A stretch of DNA of 16,876 bases from Pseudomonadota bacterium (GCA_018897875.1 JAHIKF010000058.1:1-16876), one strand, 5' to 3'. Shown: positions 6,855 through 13,832, counted from the stretch's first letter. Notes: generated by a model not told the origin, from the sequence alone. Translations and numbers: made by a program.

Positions 6855-7598
6855 ATGTGTGAGCTCTTTGCCATGTCAGCGGGCCAGCACTACACGGCCC
6901 AGGACTACCTGCCGCGGTTTGCCGACAAGGCCCGGGACAACATGAGCGGCTGGGGGATCGGTTTTTTCCGGGAAGGGCAGGTGCACATCGAAAAATCCTG
7001 CGAGGGCATCTATGAGGGGGACCTGGTGCACGACAGCTTTCGGCGCCTGGCCCGGGTGATCGGCAGCCGCATCATCATCTCCCACATCCGCTGCCCCAAG
7101 GCCGGGCATCAGCAGGAATCCCTGGCCCAGCCCCTCACCGACCATTTCCTGGACCACCACTGGCTTTTCAGCTTTACCGGGGAGTCCAAGTCCGGCCATG
7201 GCTACGACAGCCCCCGGCCCCTGATGCGGGAGCGGCTCCTGGCCGCCCGGGTCTTCGAATTCGTCCGGGACGGGTTGGAAGCGCACCTGGCGGCCTCGCC
7301 GGAACACGGTATCTACCAGGGCCTGGCGGCGAGCTGCAAGCAGCTCATCAGCCAGTATCCTGGGAAATATACGTTTTTCCTGGCCAACGAGACGGTGCTC
7401 TTCGTCTTTCTCAACCACGGGGAGATTCGCACCTACCACCCGCCGGAGGCCCAGGGCGAATCCCTGGTGCTCACCACGGTGGCGGGGGGACTGACCCGAG
7501 ACCCGGAACTCTGGTTCGCCTACCCCAATGAGGACCCGAGCTGCGGGCAGATCCTCATCATATCCGGGGCCGACCTCCTCTATGTGGGACAGGTCTGA
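6855..7598 (+). CDS. Class II glutamine amidotransferase paralogue A, degraded active site
   Basis: The 247-residue protein belongs to the GATase_4/YafJ-like Ntn-hydrolase family, in which Cys2, exposed after Met removal, hydrolyses glutamine. It begins MCELFAMSAGQHYTA and keeps GWGIGFF (32-38) and ISHIRC (75-80). Two motifs have decayed compared with the next gene: the glutamine-site HPF becomes AQPL (91-94), and the oxyanion HNG becomes FTG (107-109, Thr108 for Asn). The DSARAF motif is also lost (LLAARVF). It may be a non-catalytic partner or bind another ligand. ATG 6855 has GGAGGAG at 6841-6847, seven bases upstream. Its stop TGA (7596-7598) shares one A with the ATG of the next gene, so the two are almost certainly co-translated. 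recQ ends 29 bases upstream but has different base use. Confidence 0.85.
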   Translation: MCELFAMSAGQHYTAQDYLPRFADKARDNMSGWGIGFFREGQVHIEKSCEGIYEGDLVHDSFRRLARVIGSRIIISHIRCPKAGHQQESLAQPLTDHFLDHHWLFSFTGESKSGHGYDSPRPLMRERLLAARVFEFVRDGLEAHLAASPEHGIYQGLAASCKQLISQYPGKYTFFLANETVLFVFLNHGEIRTYHPPEAQGESLVLTTVAGGLTRDPELWFAYPNEDPSCGQILIISGADLLYVGQV

Positions 7599-8344
7599 TG
7601 TGTGATCTCTTCGCCCTGTCAGCCCCGCAGCATTACACCGCCGCCACCTCGCTGCCGCTGTTCGCGGTCCGGGGCCGGCAAAACGTGCATGGCTGGGGCA
7701 TCGGGTTTTTCCGGCAACGAGTCCCGGTGGTGGAGAAATCCGGCGACCAGGTGTTCGCCGACGGCCGGCTCCACGTCTCCTTCCAGCGGTTGGCCCGGGT
7801 AGTCAACAGTCCCATCATCCTGGCCCATATCCGGTATAAAACCAGCGGCGAGGTGGACGAGTGTCACGCCCACCCCTTTGTCTTAGATTTCTGGGGCCAA
7901 GCCTGGATTTTCGCCCACAACGGCAAGGCCCCGGCCGTTGAGGCCTACGCCAGCCCTCACACTCCGGTGTTGGAGGCGGGCAGCGACTCGGCCCGGGCCT
8001 TCGAGTTCTTGCGGGATTATTTCACCGACGCCGAACCCCGGCGGCCTACAACCCCGTTCGACGTTATCCTCCGGGAGGCCCTGGTTCAACTGCTCCAGGG
8101 TTACCCGGGCAAATACAATTTTCTCCTCACCAACGGCCAGGTTATCTGGGCTTTCACCAACCACCGGCAATTTCTGCTGCTCAAGGGCAGTGAGAAGCTG
8201 GAGGACGCCCTGCTCCTCACCACCATCGAGGAGGGTCTCAGCTCGGAGAACTGGCAGAGGCTGGCGGCCCCGGAGGGCAGTTTCGGCAAACTGCTGCTCA
8301 TCGCCGGGGGCGACCTGGTCCTGTCGGCCGACCTGCTCCCCTGA
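7598..8344 (+). CDS. Class II glutamine amidotransferase paralogue B, intact active site
   Basis: This 248-residue protein starts MCDLFALSAPQHYTA and aligns along its whole length with the preceding gene, so the pair arose by tandem duplication. It keeps the class II amidotransferase core: nucleophile Cys2, GWGIGFF (32-38), LAHIR (75-79), HAHPF (90-94), FAHNG (105-109) with the oxyanion Asn108, and SDSARAFEFL (129-138). It should therefore be able to hydrolyse glutamine or act on a gamma-glutamyl substrate, as EgtC- and YafJ-type proteins are thought to do; the acceptor is unknown. No ligase, kinase or synthase partner lies next to it. The ATG overlaps the stop of the upstream gene (TGATG, 7596-7600), and no separate good Shine-Dalgarno is visible, so translation is probably coupled. 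Confidence 0.88.
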   Translation: MCDLFALSAPQHYTAATSLPLFAVRGRQNVHGWGIGFFRQRVPVVEKSGDQVFADGRLHVSFQRLARVVNSPIILAHIRYKTSGEVDECHAHPFVLDFWGQAWIFAHNGKAPAVEAYASPHTPVLEAGSDSARAFEFLRDYFTDAEPRRPTTPFDVILREALVQLLQGYPGKYNFLLTNGQVIWAFTNHRQFLLLKGSEKLEDALLLTTIEEGLSSENWQRLAAPEGSFGKLLLIAGGDLVLSADLLP

Positions 8345-8377
8345 CGCAGCGGGGCCGGGGTTTTCCTGGTCCGCGGC

Positions 8378-8398
8378 AATAATTTGCAAAAAATTATT
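8378..8398. promoter_or_regulatory. AT-rich inverted repeat upstream of the DUF6600 gene
   Basis: AATAATTT (8378-8385) and AAATTATT (8391-8398) are exact reverse complements separated by GCAAA. It lies just upstream of a candidate promoter, where an operator could sit. No match to a regulator that I can name. Confidence 0.3.
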
Positions 8399-8404
8399 AA
8401 TACA

Positions 8405-8431
8405 TTGAAAGGGAAGCAGGTCTAATATATT
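8405..8431 (+). promoter_or_regulatory. Candidate sigma70 promoter for the DUF6600 gene
   Basis: TTGAAA (8405-8410) and TATATT (8426-8431) match consensus at 5 and 5 of 6 positions, but the spacer of 15 bases is short. The region is clearly AT-richer than the flanking genes. Confidence 0.35.
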
Positions 8432-8494
8432 GTAAAACGCGGCTCCTGGGATGATGCCGCTATCGTGAACCTCTACGTATGAAGGAGTACGTCA

Positions 8495-10513
8495 ATGATA
8501 GCACGACAACGGCCTTTGAGGTTCATGGCCGCCTTGGTCCTGACGTTGGCCCTGGTTCTGGGTCCCGGATTCACCGGGGCCGCCGGGGCTGCGTCCGAAG
8601 ATGTGGCCATGTTTTACGACGACCTGTCCCAGTACGGGCAATGGGTGGAAGTTGAGAAATATGGGCCGGTATGGCAACCTTCTCAGGTGCCGGAGGACTG
8701 GCGGCCTTATAGCAACGGCCGCTGGGTGCCCACCGACGACGGCAATGTCTTCGAGTCCGAGGAACCTTGGGGCTGGGCCACCTACCACTACGGCAACTGG
8801 ATGCCCACTGAGGCCAACGGTTGGGTCTGGGTCCCGGGGCGCACCTGGTACCCCGCCACGGTGGAGTGGCGCACCAGTCCGGAAAGCGAGCCGGTAGACA
8901 CCTCGTATGTCGGCTGGGCCCCCACCCCGCCGCCGAACTATGAGCCGCCACCGTCCTACGCCCCGGCGTCCTATTACCAGGGAAGCCCGGTGACGGATTC
9001 GCTGATCGCACCTCTGTGGATTTTCGTCAAAGCGGCCAGTTTCCTGTTGGGTTTCGGGCAGCCGTATACGCCGGCCTATTCTTATATGAACTCCGGGTAT
9101 CTGATGCCCCCGACCTATGTGCCGGTGTTCTATTCCCAGACAGTGTATTACCCGGCTTACGCCACTCCGACGTATTACCCGGCGGCTTTTTTCGGCGGCC
9201 GGCGATTCGGCCCCGGCTACTATAACATGGGCCCCTCGGCGGCGTACCTCTCCCGGGTCACCCGCCGCAACCGGAGTGATATTAACCGGATTATCACCCG
9301 CAATTCCACCAACTTCACCCGGATTCACAATGTAGTGCCACCCCGCGGGGTGATCGACCGCCACGGTTATATCCGGCAGATTATACCGCCGGGCCTGGCC
9401 CAGGGCCGGCGCCTGCCGCCTCCGCGGCTGGCGCCAAATGTCAAAATGGCCCAGGTTAACCTGAACCGGCCCAATTTCGTACCGCCGCCCAAAAATGTGC
9501 CGCGGATTACCGCTACTATTCCCCGGGTCCAACCCGCGGCGCTGCAGCCGGGACGGGGCCTGCCGGGCACGGCGTTGCCCTCCCGGGCCACCATGCCCCT
9601 GACCCCCCAAATGACCCAGCAGATTCAGAAGCTGCCGCCCAAGCAGCGGTTTGTGCCGGGCAAAGCCCAGCCGTTTACCCCGGCAACCGCGACCCGGCCG
9701 GGACCGGGGCAGGTCCAGCCGGGGGCTCATACCCGACCCGGACAGGTGCAGCCGGGCGTACCGGTAAAACCGGGGCAGTTTCACCCTGGCACCCAGACCA
9801 AGCCTGGACAGGTTCAACCAGGCGTTCCGGCCCAACCGGCCCGGGTGCAACCCGGGGTACCGACCAAACCGGGCCAGGTACAACCCGATGCCCCGCCAGC
9901 TTCTCGGGCTAAACCGGGAGAATTCCGCCCGGGTGTCCGGCCTGGGACGCCAACCACCCCGGCTACACCGAGGGCCGCACCGCCCGGTAGGGCGCCTCAA
10001 CCTCCCGGCGCCAAGGGCTTGACGCCGGAGCAGCGGCGGCAGCAGGAAAGAGAACCCCAGCGGCTACAGCGCCGCGGCACCTCCGGCCAGCCCCAAGCGC
10101 CGCTTCAAGGAACGCCTCGGGTCCAACCTCGGGGACCGTCTCAGGTACAACCTCAGGTAAAACCTCAGGCAGCGCCTCGGGTCCAGCCCCAGGTTCAGCC
10201 AAGGCCGCAACCGCGCCCGCAGCCGCAAGTGCAGCCGCGGTCGCAGCCTCAGGTAAGGCCCCAGGCGCCACCCCGGGTCCAGCCCCAGGTCCAACCGCGG
10301 CCACAACCGCAGCCGCGCCCGCAGCCGCAAGTGCAACCCAGGCCTCAACCGCGGCCACAACCGCAGCCACGGCCGCAACCCCAGGTCCAACCCCGGCCGC
10401 AGCCGCAGCCGCGGCCACAGCCCCAGGTAGCGCCGCGGCCCCAACCTCAACCTCAACCGCGGCCACAACCGCAAAAGAGGGAAGAGAAAAAGAAGCAGCC
10501 TCCACAGCCATAA
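8495..10513 (+). CDS. Secreted DUF6600 protein with repeat-rich Pro/Gln tail
   Basis: The 672-residue protein has a Sec signal peptide (about 1-33: RPLR, then a hydrophobic core, ending TGAAGAA). Residues about 37-150 match the DUF6600 pattern of repeated Trp/Tyr/Gly motifs: FYDDLSQYGQWVEVEKYG, GRWVPTDDG, PWGWATYHYGNW, GWVWVPG and YVGWAPTPPP. A Tyr/Pro-rich stretch follows (about 150-250), then a basic segment with VTRRNRSDINRI. From about 401 to 483 there are 11-residue repeats, and from about 549 on the sequence is nearly all Pro, Gln, Arg and Val. It is most likely exported to the periplasm or cell surface; the function of DUF6600 is unknown. ATG 8495 has GAAGGAG at 8481-8487. The low-complexity tail probably varies in length between strains. 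No sortase or autotransporter signal is seen at the C-terminus. Confidence 0.88.
   Translation: MIARQRPLRFMAALVLTLALVLGPGFTGAAGAASEDVAMFYDDLSQYGQWVEVEKYGPVWQPSQVPEDWRPYSNGRWVPTDDGNVFESEEPWGWATYHYGNWMPTEANGWVWVPGRTWYPATVEWRTSPESEPVDTSYVGWAPTPPPNYEPPPSYAPASYYQGSPVTDSLIAPLWIFVKAASFLLGFGQPYTPAYSYMNSGYLMPPTYVPVFYSQTVYYPAYATPTYYPAAFFGGRRFGPGYYNMGPSAAYLSRVTRRNRSDINRIITRNSTNFTRIHNVVPPRGVIDRHGYIRQIIPPGLAQGRRLPPPRLAPNVKMAQVNLNRPNFVPPPKNVPRITATIPRVQPAALQPGRGLPGTALPSRATMPLTPQMTQQIQKLPPKQRFVPGKAQPFTPATATRPGPGQVQPGAHTRPGQVQPGVPVKPGQFHPGTQTKPGQVQPGVPAQPARVQPGVPTKPGQVQPDAPPASRAKPGEFRPGVRPGTPTTPATPRAAPPGRAPQPPGAKGLTPEQRRQQEREPQRLQRRGTSGQPQAPLQGTPRVQPRGPSQVQPQVKPQAAPRVQPQVQPRPQPRPQPQVQPRSQPQVRPQAPPRVQPQVQPRPQPQPRPQPQVQPRPQPRPQPQPRPQPQVQPRPQPQPRPQPQVAPRPQPQPQPRPQPQKREEKKKQPPQP
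9695..9943 (+). repeat. Tandem 33-base (11-residue) repeats in the DUF6600 gene
   Basis: Units of the form [RK]PGQVQPGVPx start at 9734, 9767, 9800, 9833 and 9866, each 33 bases. A 39-base variant precedes them (9695-9733), and a last unit follows a 12-base insertion (9911-9943). Codons differ between units, so this is an old, selected repeat rather than a recent slippage product. Confidence 0.85.
10141..10482 (+). repeat. Low-complexity Pro/Gln/Arg repeat in the DUF6600 gene
   Basis: The coding sequence repeats QVQP, RPQPQ and QPRPQP units almost without break. The DNA consists of degenerate six- and twelve-base units such as CAGCCGCGGCCA. It is a likely site of length change and assembly error. 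Confidence 0.85.
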
Positions 10514-10542
10514 TCACCCCGGCGCCAGCTGACGTCGGATAA

Positions 10543-10585
10543 CCCCAGGTCCGGCCCCGTAACGGGCGGGGCCTGGGCTTTATTG
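10543..10585 (+). terminator. Probable terminator after the DUF6600 gene
   Basis: GGCCCCG (10553-10559) pairs with CGGGGCC (10567-10573), with CCCA and TGGG outside it, followed by CTTTATT. The T-run is short, so strength is uncertain. Confidence 0.55.
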
Positions 10586-10659
10586 CGCCCCGGTGAGGGC
10601 GACCGCATTGACCACGGCTCCCGGCGAAGCCGCAGCCATTTTCCCCGATAGGAGGACAT

Positions 10660-11949
10660 ATGCCCCACATCGAAGCTATCCGCGCCCAAGAAATCCTGGA
10701 CTCCCGGGGCCAGCCCACCGTGCTGGCCGAACTCTTGTTGGACAATGGCATCCGCACCCAGGCCATGGTGCCCTCGGGGGCGTCCACCGGCGAGAACGAG
10801 GCCCTGGAACTGCGGGACGGCGGCGACCGTTACCTGGGCAAAGGGGTGCTGAAGGCCGTCAAGCACATCCAGGAAATCATCCAGCCGGCCCTGAAAGGCG
10901 TCAATCCCCTGGAGCAGGGACAGATCGATCAGACCATGTGCCGCCTGGACGGCACCCCCAACAAGAGTAAGCTGGGGGCCAACGCCATCCTGGCGGTCTC
11001 CATGGCGGTGGCCCGGGCCGGGGCCGCGGTCTCGGGACTGCCCCTATACCGTTATCTGGGGGGCGCCGGGGCCGCCAGTTTGCCCATGCCCATGCTGAAC
11101 ATCATCAACGGCGGGGCCCATGCCGGGAACAATTTGGATATTCAGGAGTTTATGATCATGCCGGTGGGCGGCTCCTCCTTTACGGAGGCTCTGCGGATGG
11201 CGGCGGAGGTGTTTCAGACCCTGAAAAAGGTGCTAACCTCCCGGAAGCTGTCCACGGGTGTGGGCGACGAAGGCGGTTTCGCCCCGGATTTGCCTTCTCA
11301 TGAGGCCGCCCTGGACCTGATCGTGGCGGCCGTGGAACAGGCGGGGTATCGTCCCGGGGCAGACGTGGTTCTGGCCCTGGATGCCGCGGCCTCGGAGTTT
11401 TTGGACAAGACCACCGGGGAATATGTCTTCAAAAAAGGGGATGGTTCCCGCAGGACTGCCGCGGCCATGACGGAATACTACCGGGACCTGGCGGCCCGCT
11501 ACCCGGTCGTCTCCCTGGAAGACGGCCTGGGCGAAGAGGACTGGGACGGCTGGGTGCACCTCACCAAGGAATTGGGCGGCCGGCTGCAACTGGTGGGGGA
11601 CGATCTCTTCGTTACCAATGTGCAGTATTTAACCCGGGGCATCGAGGTGGCCGCAGCCAACGCCATCCTCATTAAACTCAACCAGATCGGCACCGTCACC
11701 GAGACCCTGGACGCCATCGGCCTGGCGCGGCGCCACGGCTATCGCGCCGTCATTTCCCACCGCTCCGGGGAGACCGAGGACACCTTTATCGCCGACCTGG
11801 CGGTGGCCACCGGCGTCGGGCAGATCAAGACCGGGTCCGTGTCCCGGTCCGAACGCATCGCCAAGTACAACCGGCTCCTGGTCATCGAGGCCGAATTGGG
11901 GACGACGGCCCGGTTCCGGGAAGACCCGTTCTGGCTGAAACGGAGCTGA
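10660..11949 (+). CDS. eno: Enolase (phosphopyruvate hydratase)
   Basis: Enolase interconverts 2-phosphoglycerate and phosphoenolpyruvate in glycolysis and gluconeogenesis. The 429-residue length is typical of bacteria. Visible features are ILDSRGQPT (12-20), the mobile loop GASTGENEALELRDG (40-54), the N-terminal signature around INGGAHAGN (149-157), the acid/base residue Glu204 in VGDEGGFAPD, metal ligands Asp241 (ALDAA), Glu287 (SLEDGL) and Asp314 (VGDDLF), the catalytic Lys339 in LIKLNQIGTVTET and SHRSGETED (366-374). ATG 10660 has GGAGG at 10651-10655, with a short four-base gap. A terminator-like hairpin precedes it, so it probably has its own promoter within the 146-base gap, where I see no clear hexamers. 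Nothing is missing or odd. Confidence 0.98.
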   Translation: MPHIEAIRAQEILDSRGQPTVLAELLLDNGIRTQAMVPSGASTGENEALELRDGGDRYLGKGVLKAVKHIQEIIQPALKGVNPLEQGQIDQTMCRLDGTPNKSKLGANAILAVSMAVARAGAAVSGLPLYRYLGGAGAASLPMPMLNIINGGAHAGNNLDIQEFMIMPVGGSSFTEALRMAAEVFQTLKKVLTSRKLSTGVGDEGGFAPDLPSHEAALDLIVAAVEQAGYRPGADVVLALDAAASEFLDKTTGEYVFKKGDGSRRTAAAMTEYYRDLAARYPVVSLEDGLGEEDWDGWVHLTKELGGRLQLVGDDLFVTNVQYLTRGIEVAAANAILIKLNQIGTVTETLDAIGLARRHGYRAVISHRSGETEDTFIADLAVATGVGQIKTGSVSRSERIAKYNRLLVIEAELGTTARFREDPFWLKRS

Positions 11950-11960
11950 CCAACCCGGGC

Positions 11961-12041
11961 TTAGGGGGAGCAGGCCCTCCGGCCGCTCCTCCAGGCCAGC
12001 AGCACCGCAACCGCGATACTAACAATGAGCGGGAAAGGCAC
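11961..12041 (-). CDS. Possible 26-residue single-span membrane miniprotein or gene-tail remnant
   Basis: On the minus strand a GTG at 12041 is preceded by GAGGTGA (plus 12046-12052), four bases away. It would encode PFPLIVSIAVAVLLAW followed by a basic tail RSGRRACSP and a TAA. The pattern of VPxP, one hydrophobic span and an Arg-rich end resembles the C-terminal sorting tails of PEP-CTERM-like proteins, but a stop codon lies just upstream, so it could be a decayed 3' end. Evidence is slight. Confidence 0.2.
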   Translation of the reverse strand: MPFPLIVSIAVAVLLAWRSGRRACSP

Positions 12042-12155
12042 CGATTCACCTCAGGTCCCTAATAAAGTTTCCGGGGTAGGAGTTGACATTCCTTATCCAT
12101 CAAATAACAGACGTTTAACGAAACAATCACGGTTAACAAAAAAGTAATTTTTATT

Positions 12156-12179
12156 GACCACAGGTTTTTTTTTGTGGTC
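12156..12179. repeat. Hairpin with T-rich loop in the eno-to-PagL-like intergenic region
   Basis: GACCACA (12156-12162) and TGTGGTC (12173-12179) are exact reverse complements around GG and eight T. In the 324 bases between eno and the next gene I otherwise see only the promoter below, the minus-strand miniprotein candidate and AT-rich sequence. No function assigned. Confidence 0.4.
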
Positions 12180-12198
12180 CTACAAGTATTTTTTATTT

Positions 12199-12227
12199 TT
12201 GACATTTTTTGGGGGTAATGTTATCGT
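12199..12227 (+). promoter_or_regulatory. Candidate sigma70 promoter for the PagL-like gene
   Basis: A perfect TTGACA (12199-12204) is followed after exactly 17 bases by TATCGT (12222-12227), 4 of 6 matches, in an AT-rich region. It predicts a leader of about 40 bases. A second TTGACA at 12083-12088 has no good -10. Confidence 0.55.
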
Positions 12228-12273
12228 CCTTTAACTTTTAGAATAATCCAAGCCTGCATCGAAAGGGGGGGAA

Positions 12274-12855
12274 ATGGTGCGGCGTATGTGGGGCAATTCC
12301 CTGATGGTCATGGTGCTGGCGGCGTGCGTGTTGCTGCCGGGAAGGGTGCAGGGGGCGGAGTTCGACGTCAGCAAGTTCAACCAGGAAGTGGGACTGCGTT
12401 TCGCATACGGGAAAAACACCCAGAAGGCCACGGTCCACCTTTACAGCTTGCTGCCCCGCTGGGGCATCTTTCTCATGGCGCCGGGCAAAAGTTGGGGCCC
12501 CTTCGGAGCCTCATTCGTGGTGGAAGGTATCGCCAGCATCGCCGGGGCCGATGAGGTCGGCTTTGAACTGGGCTTCACCCCCATGGTGAAGTTCAGCTGC
12601 CTCCTCTTCCCCTCCGTCCTGGCCTATATCGAAGGGGGCGCCGGGATTATCAGCGAGAGCATCAACAGCCCGGCCCTGGCCCATGCCTTCAACTTCACCC
12701 CCCAGGTGGGAGCCGGCTTCGACATCGCTCTGACCCCCCAAGTGGCCCTGTCAGTGGCTTACCGGTTCCGCCATTCCTCCAACGCCGGCATCTATAAGGA
12801 AAACCCCGCCTTTAACGTCAACTTTTTTCAGACCGGCCTGAATTACTATTATTAG
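12274..12855 (+). CDS. PagL-like outer-membrane lipid A 3-O-deacylase / acyloxyacyl hydrolase family protein
   Basis: The 193-residue precursor has a signal peptide (about 1-28, ending GRVQGA) and alternating hydrophobic strands ending in NYYY, as in a small eight-stranded beta-barrel. Near the C-terminus SVAYRFRHSSNAGIYKENPAF matches the PagL/acyloxyacyl hydrolase family (Pfam PF09411). P. aeruginosa PagL uses His126, Ser128 and Glu140, with Asn129 in the oxyanion hole; here these are His167, Ser169, Asn170 and, in the Glu position, Asn181. I recall Asn at that place in other family members, so activity is not excluded. The family removes the 3-O acyl chain of lipid A. LAAC (15-18) fits a lipobox, but the hydrophobic core continues past it, so signal peptidase I cleavage is more likely. 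The purine run before ATG 12274 acts as ribosome site. Confidence 0.72.
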   Translation: MVRRMWGNSLMVMVLAACVLLPGRVQGAEFDVSKFNQEVGLRFAYGKNTQKATVHLYSLLPRWGIFLMAPGKSWGPFGASFVVEGIASIAGADEVGFELGFTPMVKFSCLLFPSVLAYIEGGAGIISESINSPALAHAFNFTPQVGAGFDIALTPQVALSVAYRFRHSSNAGIYKENPAFNVNFFQTGLNYYY

Positions 12856-12866
12856 GACTAAAGTTC

Positions 12867-12913
12867 GTAGGGCGCGTCTCACGCGCCCTTCTTGGTGCGT
12901 AAGACGCACCCTT
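12867..12913. repeat. Bipartite palindrome element, copy 2 (REPIN-like)
   Basis: GTAG (12867-12870), palindrome GGCGCGTCTCACGCGCC (12871-12887), a 6-base spacer and palindrome GGTGCGTAAGACGCACC (12894-12910), then CTT. The two halves are also roughly reverse complements (16 of 19 bases). It starts 11 bases after the PagL-like stop and might serve as its transcript end. Confidence 0.75.
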
Positions 12914-12964
12914 GAAGGGAATTTACCTTTTTGGCGCAGATTGGTATAAGCCCATTTTTTCCTG

Positions 12965-12995
12965 GTCCGGGGCGCCCTGACGCGGGTCCCCGGAC
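12965..12995. repeat. 8-bp inverted repeat GTCCGGGG/CCCCGGAC
   Basis: GTCCGGGG (12965-12972) and CCCCGGAC (12988-12995) pair around a 15-base loop. The T-run at 12955-12960 lies on its 5' side, so it is not an intrinsic terminator for either strand. Confidence 0.45.
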
Positions 12996-13120
12996 TCCTG
13001 CGGCAGGAATAAATCCACCCGCCTCATGCCATTACGTGCGCCCCCAAGTTCCAATCATCTCATGAGTATTTTTTTCCAGGCCAGATCAGACACTTTTGCC
13101 CAGGTATTTCAAGTAGCGAC

Positions 13121-13151
13121 ACAATAATAATCCGGGTGAAATTATTATTGT
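13121..13151. promoter_or_regulatory. AT-rich 11-bp inverted repeat with GC-rich spacer, possible operator
   Basis: ACAATAATAAT (13121-13131) and ATTATTATTGT (13141-13151) are exact reverse complements separated by CCGGGTGAA. It stands out from the surroundings in base use. The AATAAT-type half sites recall Fur-family boxes, but spacing is not that of a classic 19-base Fur box. Confidence 0.4.
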
Positions 13152-13325
13152 TTGGCATGACGAATAACCCCTAGATCAGCCCATTTGCCACATCGCACCT
13201 GGATTTCTCGTACCGGGAGCGGGTCATAGTATCACCAGCTATTTTCGTAACCCGCCATTCCCACCGCTTCTCCGGCTTACGTCAAAAAAAATCTGAGCCA
13301 AACCTGAATGCCGGGGCGTTTTATC

Positions 13326-13360
13326 TTGACATAGTCAGTAATAATTCTTAATTAATAATG
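13326..13360 (+). promoter_or_regulatory. perR promoter with a PerR/Fur-like box, candidate autoregulatory site
   Basis: TTGACA (13326-13331) is a perfect -35; the -10 is poorly defined within the AT-rich run after it. TAATAATT (13339-13346) and AATTAATA (13350-13357) form a near-palindrome (7 of 8) around CTT, resembling the AT-rich boxes bound by PerR and Fur. Its place between -35 and the start codon fits autoregulation. Confidence 0.45.
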
Positions 13361-13364
13361 AGAT

Positions 13365-13832
13365 ATGGAAAATCTTATCCAGCAATTGCGAGACCGCCGG
13401 ATTGCGGTGACCCCGCAGCGCCTGGCGGTGATGGCTGTCCTGCAAAGCCGGCGGGACCATCCCAGCGCGGATCACATCTATCAGGAGGTGCGGCGGGGGC
13501 TCCCGGCCATCTCCTTTAACACCGTGTACAAGACCCTGGAGATCTTGTGTCAGCAAGGCATGGTGATCAAGGTTAACCCTCTCCACGCCGTGGCGCGTTA
13601 CGACGGCGAAACAGGGCGGCATGCCCATCTCATCTGCCGGCAGTGCCACCGGATCATCGACCTGGACTGGGAGGGTTCAGAAGTCCCCGCCTTACCGGCG
13701 GAGGCGCTGCAGGGCTTTAAGATTGAACATCCGTCTCTGACGTTCTGGGGCCTGTGTCCCGGGTGTCAACCATCAGAATCCCCCGAGGAGGACCAGCATG
13801 GCGACAGCAGTAGGACAGGAATATCGCTGTAA
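13365..13832 (+). CDS. perR: PerR-type peroxide-sensing Fur-family repressor
   Basis: The 155-residue protein has the Fur-family winged helix (TPQRLAVMAVL, 16-26; SFNTVYKTLEIL, 50-61) and dimerisation domain. The structural zinc site is complete: C91, C94, C131, C134. All five ligands of the regulatory metal site of B. subtilis PerR (H37, D85, H91, H93, D104) have counterparts: H37, D80 in RYD, H86, H88 and D99. The Asp at the last place is the residue linked to peroxide sensing in PerR, so it probably represses oxidative-stress genes until iron-catalysed His oxidation releases it. ATG 13365 has only a weak ribosome site, as the leader is AT-rich. The last 35 bases overlap the desulforedoxin gene in another frame, and residues after CPGC (about 135-155) are not conserved, which suggests the overlap grew by readthrough into it. 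Confidence 0.9.
   Translation: MENLIQQLRDRRIAVTPQRLAVMAVLQSRRDHPSADHIYQEVRRGLPAISFNTVYKTLEILCQQGMVIKVNPLHAVARYDGETGRHAHLICRQCHRIIDLDWEGSEVPALPAEALQGFKIEHPSLTFWGLCPGCQPSESPEEDQHGDSSRTGISL

Larger units (their letters stand above)
12914..13320. other. Noncoding stretch between the PagL-like gene and perR
   Basis: I find no ORF with a plausible ribosome site here on either strand. It holds two inverted repeats (listed separately), a small CCTGC/GCAGG hairpin near 12997-13007 and otherwise unremarkable sequence of mixed composition. No tRNA cloverleaf is seen. An unrecognised small RNA is possible. Confidence 0.5.

Noticed and set aside
8492..10000. 502-codon open frame antisense to the DUF6600 gene
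   Set aside because: It is Arg/Gly/His-rich with no recognisable domain, lies opposite a gene with signal peptide and known domain, and is explained by high GC and repeat composition.
9695..10482. CRISPR-like array
   Set aside because: The repeats are in frame, diverged in codons and encode repeated peptide; there are no unique spacers of constant size.
9963..10787. 274-codon Ala/Val-rich frame antisense to the Pro/Gln tail and eno start
   Set aside because: Its composition is the mirror of the PQ repeat and it overlaps the eno start region.
12997..13060. Terminator or tRNA in the perR upstream gap
   Set aside because: Small hairpins occur, but there is no T-run after them and no cloverleaf pairing.
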